Part shown: one piece after another, positions 39,361 through 51,069 of the stretch
Numbering within the stretch: the stretch's first letter is position 1
How the letters are laid out: every line of letters begins with the position of its first letter
NCBI GenBank assembly: GCA_035534615.1
Contig: DATLRO010000061.1
Coordinates: 1 to 64,000, forward strand
DNA length: 64,000 nt
Direction: 5' to 3'
DNA from: JAGWRA01 sp035534615
Lineage (GTDB): Bacteria > Acidobacteriota > Vicinamibacteria > Vicinamibacterales > CAVVIG01
The notes under the pieces: generated by a model
Told to the model about the DNA's origin: nothing
Databases searched by the model: none
Seen by the model: only the letters and a program-made list of their open reading frames with translations
Made by a program: the position numbers and the translations under genes

Positions 39361-40641
39361 ATGCTGGACGACACTCTGGCCGTCATTCTCGCGGGCGGGA
39401 CCGGCGAGCGCCTGTACCCCCTCACCAAAGATTCGGCGAAACCGGCCGTCTTCTTCGGCGGCCCCTACCGGATCATCGATTTCTCCCTCAGCAACTGCGT
39501 CAACTCCGGCATCCGCCGCCTCTTCATCGTCACCCAGTACAAGTCGCTCTCCCTCAACCGCCACATCCGCATGGGCTGGAGCGTCGTCTCCGAGGAGTTC
39601 GGCGAGTTCATCGAAATCCTTCCGCCCCAGAAGCGGGTCGGCGAGCACTGGTACCTGGGCACGGCCGACGCCGTCTACCAGAATCTCTATTCGATCGTCC
39701 CGGAGCACCCGGCCCAGGTCGTCATCCTGGCCGGCGACCACGTCTACAAGATGGACTACGCGAAGATGCTCCGGTTCCACCACGAGCGCGAGGCCGCCGT
39801 GACGCTCGCCTCCATCGAGGTCCCGGTCGACCAGGCGAACCGGTTCGGCATCGTGGGGGTGGACGCCGACGAACGGGTGATCGGCTTCCAGGAGAAGCCG
39901 CGCGAGCCGCGGTCGGTCCCGGGGTTCCCCGATCTGGCGCTCGCCTCGATGGGCGTGTACATCTTCAACATCGACGTGCTGACGGCCGCCCTCGAGCGGG
40001 ACGCGCAGCAGCCGAGCACGCACGACTTCGGGCGCGACATCATTCCGTCGCTGCTCGGCCGGGTGCCGGTCTATTCCTACCGGTTCCACGACGAGAACAA
40101 GAAGGCGGCGAAATACTGGCGCGACATCGGCACGCTCGACGCCTACTTCGACGCCAGCATGGATCTCTGCCAGATCAATCCGGAGTTCAACCTGTACGAT
40201 CCGGACTGGCCGGTGCGCACGTATCAGCCGCAGGCGCCGCCGGCCAAGTTCGTCTTCGCGGACGAGGGCCGGCGATGCGGCCAGGCGCTGGATTCGATCA
40301 TCTCGCCCGGCTGCATCATCTCGGGGAGCCGGATCGCGGGCAGCGTGCTCTGCCCCAACGTCCGGGTGCACAGCTTCGGCCAGATCGAGCAGTCCATCCT
40401 GCTGCCCGGCGTCCGCATCGGCCGCCACGCCCGCCTCCGCCGGGCCATCGTCGACTGCGATGTCGTCATTCCCCGCGGCGCCCAGGTCGGCTTCAACCCG
40501 GAGGAGGACCGGCGGCGCCACACCGTCACCGACCGGGGCGTCGTCGTCGTGACGGCGGAGGACGAGCCGTTCATCGCGCCGATCGGCGAGGACGCGCTGC
40601 GCGCCGAGGCCGACGCGGATCAGACCGGGCTGCGCGCCTGA
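39361..40641 (+). CDS. glgC: glucose-1-phosphate adenylyltransferase
   Basis: Makes ADP-glucose from glucose-1-phosphate and ATP, the committed step of bacterial glycogen synthesis. The 426-residue protein starts MLDDTLAVILAGGTGERLYPLT with the nucleotide-binding GGTGERL. It has KPAVFFGGPYRIIDFSLSNC, the substrate loop around FQEKP and a C-terminal left-handed beta-helix region. The frame is open upstream to 39097, but only the ATG at 39361 gives a normal N-terminus. It heads a plus-strand run with eno and gpmA, so carbon storage and lower glycolysis may be co-expressed. Confidence 0.95.
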   Translation: MLDDTLAVILAGGTGERLYPLTKDSAKPAVFFGGPYRIIDFSLSNCVNSGIRRLFIVTQYKSLSLNRHIRMGWSVVSEEFGEFIEILPPQKRVGEHWYLGTADAVYQNLYSIVPEHPAQVVILAGDHVYKMDYAKMLRFHHEREAAVTLASIEVPVDQANRFGIVGVDADERVIGFQEKPREPRSVPGFPDLALASMGVYIFNIDVLTAALERDAQQPSTHDFGRDIIPSLLGRVPVYSYRFHDENKKAAKYWRDIGTLDAYFDASMDLCQINPEFNLYDPDWPVRTYQPQAPPAKFVFADEGRRCGQALDSIISPGCIISGSRIAGSVLCPNVRVHSFGQIEQSILLPGVRIGRHARLRRAIVDCDVVIPRGAQVGFNPEEDRRRHTVTDRGVVVVTAEDEPFIAPIGEDALRAEADADQTGLRA

Positions 40642-40688
40642 CGCGGCGGACGCCCGAGGGACGCTTCAATGCGGACGCAGGAGGAGCC

Positions 40689-41993
40689 GTGAAGATCACA
40701 CAGGTCGCCGGGCGCGAGATCCTCGACTCGCGCGGCAATCCCACCGTGGAAGTCGACGTCACCCTCGAGGGCGGCGTCGCCGGACGCGCCGCGGTGCCGT
40801 CGGGGGCGTCGACCGGCGAGCGCGAAGCCGTCGAGCTGCGCGACGGGGACAAGGCCCGCTACGGCGGCAAGGGCGTGCGCCGCGCGGTCGCGCACGTCAA
40901 CGGCGAAATCGCCCGGGCGGTCGTCGGGCGGACGTTCGACCAGCGGGCGCTGGACCAGGCGCTCATCGCGCTCGACGGCACACCGACCAAGAGCCGCCTG
41001 GGGGCCAACGCGGTGCTCGGCGTCTCGATGGCCGCGGCCCGCGCGGCGGCGAACGCCGCGGGGGTCCCCCTCTACGCGCACGTCGCGGCGCTCGCCGGCC
41101 TGGACCGGGCCGAGGCGCGGCTGCTGCCGGTGCCGATGATGAACATCCTCAACGGCGGCGCGCACGCCGACTCGAGCGTGGACTTCCAGGAGTTCCTGGT
41201 GATGCCGGTCGGCGCGCCGTCGTTCGCCGAAGCGCTCCGGGCGGGCGTCGAGACCTTCCACGCGCTGCGCGGCATCCTGAAGGAGCACGGGCACGCCACC
41301 GGCGTCGGCGACGAAGGGGGGTTCGCGCCGAACCTCCGCTCGAACCGCGAAGCCATCGAGCTCATCCTCGAGGCGATCGGCCGGGCCGGGTACACGGCCG
41401 GGCAGGACGTCTGCCTGGCGGTCGACTCGGCCGCGAGCGGGCTGTGGGAGGGGCACGGCCGGTACGTCTTCCGCAAGTCGGGCGAGCCGACCCGGACCTC
41501 CGAGGAGATGGTGCGCCTCTACGAGGACTGGATCGATCAGTATCCGATCATCTCGCTCGAGGACGGGCTGGCCGAGGGCGACTGGCCCGGCTGGAAGACG
41601 CTGACCGACGCGCTCGGGGACCGGGTGCAGCTCATCGGCGACGACATCTTCGTCACCAACCCCGCCATCCTGCGCGAGGGCATCGCCGACGGCATCGCCA
41701 ACGCCATCCTCATCAAGCTGAATCAGATCGGCACGGTCACGGAGACGCTCGACGCCATGGCAATGGCGAAGCAGGCGGGCTACGCGACCGTCATCTCGCA
41801 CCGGTCGGGCGAGACCGAGGACACGACCATCGCGGATTTCGCGGTGGGGACCCTGGCCGGCCAGATCAAGACCGGCTCGGCGAGCCGCACGGATCGGATT
41901 GCGAAATACAACCAGCTGCTGCGCATCGAAGAGGCGCTCGGCCGCGACGCCCGCTACGCGGGCCGGACGACCGTGCGCGCCCTCGCCCGCTGA
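40689..41993 (+). CDS. eno: enolase
   Basis: Interconverts 2-phosphoglycerate and phosphoenolpyruvate. The 434-residue protein has DSRGNPTVEVDV at the N-terminus, GVGDEGGFAPN and the metal-binding SLEDGLAEGDWPGW. The substrate loop VISHRSGETEDTTIADFAVG is also present. The GTG start at 40689 is preceded by AGGAGG with a good spacing. It is located 47 nt after glgC and 26 nt before gpmA. Confidence 0.98.
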   Translation: MKITQVAGREILDSRGNPTVEVDVTLEGGVAGRAAVPSGASTGEREAVELRDGDKARYGGKGVRRAVAHVNGEIARAVVGRTFDQRALDQALIALDGTPTKSRLGANAVLGVSMAAARAAANAAGVPLYAHVAALAGLDRAEARLLPVPMMNILNGGAHADSSVDFQEFLVMPVGAPSFAEALRAGVETFHALRGILKEHGHATGVGDEGGFAPNLRSNREAIELILEAIGRAGYTAGQDVCLAVDSAASGLWEGHGRYVFRKSGEPTRTSEEMVRLYEDWIDQYPIISLEDGLAEGDWPGWKTLTDALGDRVQLIGDDIFVTNPAILREGIADGIANAILIKLNQIGTVTETLDAMAMAKQAGYATVISHRSGETEDTTIADFAVGTLAGQIKTGSASRTDRIAKYNQLLRIEEALGRDARYAGRTTVRALAR

Positions 41994-42019
41994 GCGGCGT
42001 GACCCGAGGAGCCTGCCGC

Positions 42020-42772
42020 ATGTATCGTCTGGTGCTGCTCCGCCATGGCGAGAGCGTCTGGAACAAGGAGAACCGCTTCACCGGCTGGACCGACGTCGAT
42101 CTCTCCGAGCGCGGCCGCGAGGAGGCGCTCGAGGCCGGCAGGCTGCTGCGCGAAGGGGGCTACGGGTTCGACGTCGCGTACACGTCGGTCCTCAAACGGG
42201 CGATCCGGACCCTGTGGATCGTCATGGACGTCATGGACCTCATGTGGGTCCCGGTCGTCCGGACCTGGCGGCTCAACGAGCGGCATTACGGGGCGCTGCA
42301 GGGGCTGAACAAGGCGGAGACCGCCGCCCGGCACGGCGAGGCCCAGGTGAAGCTCTGGCGGCGGAGCTACGACGTGCCGCCGCCGCCGCTGGCCCCGGAC
42401 GACCCGCGCCATCCGTCGCGGGATCCGCGCTACGCGGGCCTCCTCCCGGGCGAGCAGCCGTGCACCGAGTCGCTCAAGGACACGGTGGAGCGCTTCCTCC
42501 CCTGCTGGCACGAACTCATCGCCCCGGCCATCCGGTCGGGGCAGCGCGTGCTCATCGCCGCGCACGGCAACAGTCTGCGCGCGCTGGTCAAGTACCTCGA
42601 CCAGGTCTCGGACCACGACATCGTCGAGTTGAACATCCCGACCGGCATTCCGCTCGTCTACGAGCTCGACGCGGATCTGCGCCCGATCCGGCACGCCTAC
42701 CTCGGGGATCCGGCGGCCGCGCAGCGGGCGGCCGACCAGGTCGCGCGACAGGGCGCCGGGCCGACGGCCTGA
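42020..42772 (+). CDS. gpmA: 2,3-bisphosphoglycerate-dependent phosphoglycerate mutase
   Basis: Interconverts 3- and 2-phosphoglycerate. The 250-residue dPGM-type enzyme has catalytic His9 in LLRHGESVWNKENRFTGW and a second His in AAHGNSLRALVKY. The mid-loop RRSYDVPPPPLAPDDPRHP is the long-form signature of cofactor-dependent enzymes. GAGGAG lies 9 nt before the ATG. With eno it covers two adjacent glycolytic steps. Confidence 0.95.
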   Translation: MYRLVLLRHGESVWNKENRFTGWTDVDLSERGREEALEAGRLLREGGYGFDVAYTSVLKRAIRTLWIVMDVMDLMWVPVVRTWRLNERHYGALQGLNKAETAARHGEAQVKLWRRSYDVPPPPLAPDDPRHPSRDPRYAGLLPGEQPCTESLKDTVERFLPCWHELIAPAIRSGQRVLIAAHGNSLRALVKYLDQVSDHDIVELNIPTGIPLVYELDADLRPIRHAYLGDPAAAQRAADQVARQGAGPTA

Positions 42773-42799
42773 CGGCCGGGCGTGGGCGGCCCCGGAACC

Positions 42800-42834
42800 A
42801 AAAAAAAGCGGCCGGCCCTTCTGGGGGCCGGCCG
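42800..42834 (-). terminator. Rho-independent terminator after the small 99-aa gene
   Basis: On the minus strand an 11-bp GC stem (GCGGCCGGCCC with its complement) is followed by eight T residues. Its orientation serves the minus-strand gene at 42875-43174. It may also help separate the convergent gpmA transcript. Confidence 0.88.
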
Positions 42835-42874
42835 CTCGTCCGTTCGGGCCGGGACGCCGCGCGCCCGGCGCAGG

Positions 42875-43174
42875 CTATTCCACTTCTTCGGGCGTTTCGT
42901 CCGCGGCGATGCGCAGCGAGCGCAGGAACCGCCGATCGTTGGCCGTGACTTCGAGCCCGCGGCGGGACGCCGCCGCCCGCGGCGTGGACGCCTTGGCCAG
43001 CGCCCCGGGCGCGGGCCGGCTCACGAAGCCGACGACTGCTTCGAGCGACACCTTCATGTCGTAGCCCGCGGCGCGCACGCGCTCGCGGCAGGCTTCCACC
43101 TGGGGATTGTCGGCCACGGCAGCGGCAATAGCGTCGGCCAGCTCACGGGCGAACCGGTTCACGACGTCATCCAT
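42875..43174 (-). CDS. small conserved-looking protein, unknown function
   Basis: A 99-residue soluble protein starting MDDVVNRFARELADAIAAAV. The first half is predicted helical with one Cys (near residue 30) and the segment AAGYDMKVSLEAVVGF. The second half is a basic linker and a short acidic tail. GGAGGAG six nt before the ATG at 43174 supports this start. The open frame extends upstream to 43267 without a ribosome binding site. It has its own sigma-70 promoter (43310-43338) with a leader of about 130 nt, and its own terminator. I do not recognise the family. Confidence 0.78.
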   Translation of the reverse strand: MDDVVNRFARELADAIAAAVADNPQVEACRERVRAAGYDMKVSLEAVVGFVSRPAPGALAKASTPRAAASRRGLEVTANDRRFLRSLRIAADETPEEVE

Positions 43175-43309
43175 CCTGCTCCTCCTCATCGCCGCCGGGC
43201 CGGGATCCGGGGCGTCTCCCGAGCGAGCTGTCTCAGACCAGGGCGGCTGACAGGTCTCGGGCGCCAAGCTTGTTCATATGAAGGATTGTGAGATGTCGGA
43301 GCTGAGGGC

Positions 43310-43338
43310 ATTCTAAGCTCGCGGCCAGGGGGTGTCAA
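43310..43338 (-). promoter_or_regulatory. sigma-70 promoter of the 99-aa gene
   Basis: Minus strand TTGACA (43333-43338), 17-bp spacer, TAGAAT (43310-43315). A near-consensus promoter with a leader of about 130 nt. Confidence 0.78.
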
Positions 43339-43370
43339 GAAGCGGCGGCGGCATCACGCGCGGTTCGCGG

Positions 43371-43376
43371 TAGAAT
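43371..43376 (+). promoter_or_regulatory. -10 element before the mutase gene
   Basis: TAGAAT, about 50 nt before the ATG at 43428, overlapping the divergent promoter region. No clear -35. Confidence 0.35.
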
Positions 43377-43427
43377 TTGTCGGTCGCCGCAACGGGCCGC
43401 CTGCGCCCGCCGGCGCCGGAACGCGAC

Positions 43428-45011
<1,584 letters not shown>

Positions 45012-45047
45012 CGCGGCGCGCCGGCGCCCGACCGCAGACCACCACCC

Positions 45048-46081
45048 ATGACACCCGCCGACAGCCCCCCGGCCGGACTCCCCGCAGGCGCGACGGCCGC
45101 CGGCGCTGCGCCGTCCGCGCCGGCGCTGCTCGCGGTGGAGCACCTGCGGACCGGCTTCGAGACGGCCGGCGGGGCGCTCGTCGCGGTGGACGATGTGAGC
45201 TTCGCGATCCACGAAGGGGAGACGCTGGGCCTCGTGGGCGAGTCCGGCAGCGGCAAGTCGGTGACCGCCTTCTCCATCATGCGGCTGGTCCAGCCGCCCG
45301 GGCGGATTCTCGGCGGCCGGATCCTGTTCAAGGGCCGCGACCTCCTCACCCTCGGCGAATCGGCCATGCGGCAGGTCCGCGGCGCCGAGATCGCGCTCAT
45401 CTTCCAGGAGCCGTCGACCGCGCTGAATCCGGTCTACACCGTGGGCGACCAGATTGCCGAGGCGCTGCTGGTCCACGGCCGGGCGTCGCGCGCGGCGGCG
45501 CGCGCCCGCGCGGTCGACCTGCTGGACGCGGTCAGGATTCCCGACGCCGCCCACCGCGTCGACGACTATCCGCACCAGCTGTCGGGCGGCCAGCGCCAGC
45601 GCGTCCTCATCGCGATGGCGCTCGCCTGCCATCCGGCGCTGGTCATCGCCGACGAGCCGACGACGGCGCTGGACGTGACGGTCCAGGCCCAGATCCTCGA
45701 GCTGCTGCGCGACATGCGCCGGGAGTTCCACCTCTCGCTGCTGCTCATCACGCACGACCTCGGCGTGGTCGCCGAGACGGCCGACCGCGTGGCGATCATG
45801 TACGCGGGCCGGATCGTCGAAGAGGGGACGGTCCGGCAGATCTTTCACGAGCCGGCCCATCCGTACACGCGCGGGCTGCTCGCCTCGATTCCTGGCCGCG
45901 AGCCGGGCACGCGCCTGCACGCGATCGAAGGCACCGTGCCGTCGCTCGAGGCCCTGCCGCCCGGCTGCGCGTTCGGCCCCCGCTGCCCGGCGCACGTCGC
46001 CGCCTGCGACGTCGCGCCGCCGCCGGCCTATCCGGTCGGGCCGGCCCACACGGCGCGCTGCTATCTGCACCGGACATCCTG

Positions 46082-46082
<1 letters not shown>
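45048..46082 (+). CDS. oligopeptide/dipeptide ABC transporter ATPase OppD-like
   Basis: A 344-residue ATPase: Walker A GESGSGKS, signature LSGGQRQR and Walker B with DEPTTALDVTVQAQ. The C-terminal oligopeptide-transporter extension has four cysteines (CAFGPRCPAHVAACD and a final C), a pattern reported to hold an Fe-S cluster in OppD/DppD proteins. The N-terminal 25 residues are Ala/Pro-rich. It overlaps oppF by TGATG. There is no permease or solute-binding gene beside it. Confidence 0.9.
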
Positions 46083-46960
<878 letters not shown>

Positions 46961-47006
46961 GCGCGGCGACGCCGGGGCGCCCGGCCGCGCACGCCGAGGA
47001 CCGGTC

Positions 47007-47693
<687 letters not shown>

Positions 47694-47849
47694 GGTGTCT
47701 CTCGGTCCGGGCTGGTCCGCCGATCCGCGCGGCGCGCCCCCGCCGGCGGGCGCGCGCAGGTTCCTACGAGCTACATACGAGGCGGCCGGGCCACCGGTTC
47801 CGCCCGCCCCGGTCAGTGTACCCGATGGGCCCCGGCGCCGCGACCGGGC

Positions 47850-48650
47850 TCAGCTGAGCCCGCCGGCGCGCAATCGGCCGACCACGGCCCGGACGACCGG
47901 CGGCGCACCGTTGGGGACGAGCGCGCTCCAGTCCCTGGCATCGACCGGCACGACCAGCACCCGGCTGGTGCGGGCGGCGCTGCGGGGGCGCTGGGCCGCC
48001 GCCTCCGCCAGCTCGCGGGCCGGCGCCATCTCGGCGCCAATCAGGAACACGCACACCTCCTCCCCGGTCCAGCCGGCAGCGTGGGTGCGCGCCTCGATCA
48101 GCGACGGCCCGTCGACACGGCCGACGAAGCGACCGAGCATGCGCGGGTGGTGCTGGCGGCTGAACAGCTTCGACCGCGGCACGCAGGCGAGGTCGAACCC
48201 GCGGACGGCCGGCTGCTCGGCGTCCCCGAGCTCGGCGAGCAGCGCATGGCGCAGCCGATCGACCGACGCACGCCGCACGACGTCGTCGCGCCGGCGGCGG
48301 TCCTGGAGGAACGGATTGCTGCCGGCCGGCCCCTCCGCCTCGCACGGCGCCGCGGGCGGCGGCACGGCCGGGGAGCGCGCCCCCTGCGTCGCCCCGGGCG
48401 CCTGATCGGCGATCGCGGCCCGCGCCGATTCGAGCGTCTGATCGTACAGACGGCGCTGATCCGGGTTGGACAGCACGCGGTACGCTTCGGTCAGCTCGGC
48501 CGTCCGGGTGGCCGCCAGATCCTGCAGGTCGCGGCCGAGGTGCTGCACCTTGTCGGGATGATAGCGGGCGATCTGGTGCCGGAACGAGTGCTTGATGTCC
48601 TCGATCGAGGCGTCTGGACCGATTTCGAGCACTTCGTAGTGGGTCTTCAC
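47850..48650 (-). CDS. J-domain protein with unassigned C-terminal region
   Basis: A 266-residue protein with an N-terminal J domain (about 1-72; HPD at 31-33, YRVLSNPDQRRLYDQ) that should recruit DnaK-type Hsp70. No Gly/Phe region or zinc domain follows. Residues 75-110 are a Pro/Ala linker and 120-266 form a region I cannot place, predicted mixed alpha/beta (GEEVCVFLIGAEMAPARELAEAA). It is encoded 67 nt downstream of the PilB-like gene, on the same strand. It may be a specialised co-chaperone. Confidence 0.85.
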   Translation of the reverse strand: MKTHYEVLEIGPDASIEDIKHSFRHQIARYHPDKVQHLGRDLQDLAATRTAELTEAYRVLSNPDQRRLYDQTLESARAAIADQAPGATQGARSPAVPPPAAPCEAEGPAGSNPFLQDRRRRDDVVRRASVDRLRHALLAELGDAEQPAVRGFDLACVPRSKLFSRQHHPRMLGRFVGRVDGPSLIEARTHAAGWTGEEVCVFLIGAEMAPARELAEAAAQRPRSAARTSRVLVVPVDARDWSALVPNGAPPVVRAVVGRLRAGGLS

Positions 48651-48717
48651 CGGTTCCTGTCCGTCGCGGGGCCGAGCCGCCGCCCCTCAGGGTCCCGTCC
48701 CGTGCACCGGCCGACTC

Positions 48718-50727
48718 TCACGATTTCTTGAATTCCGCGATGTTGGCCGGCGGCAACTCGCGCCGCTCGCCGTTCTCGCGGAGGCGCCGCGGCCGCCGCT
48801 TTTCGGCCGTCGTGGCCGTGCAGTACGGGCAGAAGGCCCAGCCGGGCTGCAGGGCGCGCCCGCAGCGCCCGCACCCGGCGCTCAGCTTGCGGCCGCAGTG
48901 GGGGCAGGCCAGGAAGTCGACCGCGACGGCGCCGCCGCAGCCCGGGCACAGCGTCCGCATCTCGCGGACCTCGGTGACGACGCGAAGCAGCTCGTCGGCG
49001 GTGGTGACGCCGCTCTTGACCTTGGCCAGCCCGTCTTCGCCCAGGCTCGTCATGCCGCCGCTGAGCGCCGCCTCGCGCAGGGCATCCTCCGCCGCCCGCT
49101 GGACGATCAGCCGGCGCAGCTTCTCGGTGACGCGCATGACCTCGTAGATGCCGATCCGTCCGCAATAGCCGGTGTGATTGCACTGGTCGCAGCCGACGGA
49201 CCGGTAGAACGGCAGGGCCGCCGCGTCGGCTTCCGAGATGTTGAGGGCGCGAAGGGTTTCGGCCGGCGGCGTGTACTGCCGGCGGCAGCGGGCGCAGAGG
49301 CGCCGGACCAGCCGCTGTGCGACCACGCCGACGAGCGCCGACGCGATCACGTACGGCTCGGTGCCGATGTCGGTCAGCCGCGTCACCGTCGACGGCGCAT
49401 CGTCCGTGTGCAGGGTGGAGAGCACCAGATGGCCCGTCTGGGCCGCCTGCATGGCGATGCGCGCCGTCTCCGCGTCGCGAATCTCGCCGACCAGAATGAT
49501 GTCCGGGTCCTGCCGCAGGATCGACCGCAGCGCGCCGGCGAACGTCAGCTTGACCTTCTCGTTCACCTGCGTCTGATTGACGCCCGGAATCTGGTACTCG
49601 ATCGGGTCCTCGATCGTGATGATGTTCGTCCGCTCCGACTGCACCGCCCGCACGGCCGAGCTGAGCGTCGTCGTCTTGCCGCTGCCGGTCGGCCCGACCA
49701 CCAGGATCATGCCGTGCTGGGCCCGGAGGAACTGCCGGATCTCCTCGAGCGCCGCCGCCGACATCCCCAGCTCCTCGAGCGGCGGGACCCCCCGCCGGTG
49801 GTCGAGCACGCGCAGCACGATCTTCTCGCCGAACAGCGTGCGCAGCGTCGAGACCCGGAAGTCGACCTCCGACCCGTCTTCCGCCGCAATGCGCAGCCGG
49901 CCGTCCTGCGGAAGCCGCTTCTCGGCGATGTCCATGCCGGACATGATCTTCAGCCGCGCCGTGAGCCCCTCGTGGACCCACTTCGGCAGGTCCATCACTT
50001 CCTTGAGCAGGCCGTCCAGCCGGTGCCGGATCAGCACGCCCTTCTCCATCGGCTCGATGTGGACGTCCGACGCGCGGCTGCGGATCGCGCTCTTGATGAG
50101 CAGGTCGACCAGATCGATGATCGGCGCCGCCTCGCTGCGTTCCTGCAGCGCGATCATCGGCTCGAACACCTCGTCCTCCGGCCGCTTCACCAGCGACCCG
50201 CCGGCCGGGCCCGCCTCCGGGCCCGGGGCCGCGTCGGCCGGCGTGCGCTCCTTCGGCTGCCCCTGCACCGCGAGATCGCCGCCGCGGACGCGCGCCAGCG
50301 CCTTGTCCGGATACGACGTCTGGATCGCTTCGATGATCTCCGCCCGCGTCGCCACGACCTGCCGGATGCGCCGGCCGGTCTGGAATTCCAGATCCTGCAC
50401 CAGGCTGAACAGCAGCGGATCCGCCATCGCGACCGTCAGCACCTGCTTCTCCAGGCGGACCGCGATGCAGGCGCACTTCAGCGCCACTTCCTTCGGGATG
50501 AGCGTGACGGCGTCCGGTTCCGGCGGGTTGTCGGCGAGGTTGACGTAGCTGAAGCCGAGCTGGTACGCGAGCGCCTTGGCGATCTGCTTCTCGGTCGCCA
50601 GATTCATCCGGACGAGGACCGCGCCCAGCCGCTCGCGCGTCCGCTTGTGCTCGGCCAGCGCCAGACGGAGGTCATCCTCGGTGATGAGCCCGGCCTGAAT
50701 CAGACATTCGCCCAGCTTCTTGCGCAC
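48718..50727 (-). CDS. PilB/GspE-type ATPase with C-terminal zinc ribbons
   Basis: A 669-residue assembly ATPase. The N-terminal MshEN/GspE-N domain occupies about 1-150. The ATPase domain has GPTGSGKTTTLSSA (Walker A), an Asp box around TIEDPIEYQIPG, the His box TGHLVLSTLHT and the tetra-Cys zinc finger CARC...CDQC. Beyond the usual end (about residue 570) it continues with CPGCGG, CPHCG, CGRCG and CPYC, a double zinc-ribbon tail not seen in standard PilB/GspE. The GTG start at 50727 has GAGG five nt upstream. No PilC, PilT or pilin genes are in the window. Confidence 0.92.
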   Translation of the reverse strand: MRKKLGECLIQAGLITEDDLRLALAEHKRTRERLGAVLVRMNLATEKQIAKALAYQLGFSYVNLADNPPEPDAVTLIPKEVALKCACIAVRLEKQVLTVAMADPLLFSLVQDLEFQTGRRIRQVVATRAEIIEAIQTSYPDKALARVRGGDLAVQGQPKERTPADAAPGPEAGPAGGSLVKRPEDEVFEPMIALQERSEAAPIIDLVDLLIKSAIRSRASDVHIEPMEKGVLIRHRLDGLLKEVMDLPKWVHEGLTARLKIMSGMDIAEKRLPQDGRLRIAAEDGSEVDFRVSTLRTLFGEKIVLRVLDHRRGVPPLEELGMSAAALEEIRQFLRAQHGMILVVGPTGSGKTTTLSSAVRAVQSERTNIITIEDPIEYQIPGVNQTQVNEKVKLTFAGALRSILRQDPDIILVGEIRDAETARIAMQAAQTGHLVLSTLHTDDAPSTVTRLTDIGTEPYVIASALVGVVAQRLVRRLCARCRRQYTPPAETLRALNISEADAAALPFYRSVGCDQCNHTGYCGRIGIYEVMRVTEKLRRLIVQRAAEDALREAALSGGMTSLGEDGLAKVKSGVTTADELLRVVTEVREMRTLCPGCGGAVAVDFLACPHCGRKLSAGCGRCGRALQPGWAFCPYCTATTAEKRRPRRLRENGERRELPPANIAEFKKS

Positions 50728-50764
50728 GCAGGCCTCGTGAAATCAGGTGAACGCCGACCCCGCC

Positions 50765-50794
50765 ATCATACGGACGACGACGAATCGCGATCAA
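50765..50794 (-). promoter_or_regulatory. sigma-70 promoter of the PilB-like gene
   Basis: Minus strand TTGATC (50789-50794), 18-bp spacer, TATGAT (50765-50770). The predicted start is about 30 nt before the GTG at 50727. The remainder of the 50728-51069 gap is GC-rich with no other clear element. Confidence 0.65.
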
Positions 50795-51069
50795 CGACAT
50801 CGCCGTCAGTTGAATCGCCGGCCGCCCGGATCCCCTACTAATAGCGCTGTGCCGACGGGCCACCACTAGTCGGCTGCACGCTTCCGTCCGGAATCGTCGG
50901 CGCGCCGGCCGGGAGGGACAGCACGCCCGGCCGTTCTTTCGGTCGAACCGCACCATCGCGACAGGGGCCGCGGCCCCGCGCGCGGGTGCGCCCCCTCCGG
51001 CCCGGCGCCGCGCGCGGCGTCGCCCGCGGCTTGCGGCCGCTGCGGAGTTGGGTGTACACATCAAGCGCC

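Noticed and set aside
39219..40688. Open frame running through glgC in another phase and joining the eno frame
   Set aside because: Only the eno part from the GTG at 40689 is protein-like. The upstream portion shadows glgC, and a strong ribosome binding site marks the real eno start.
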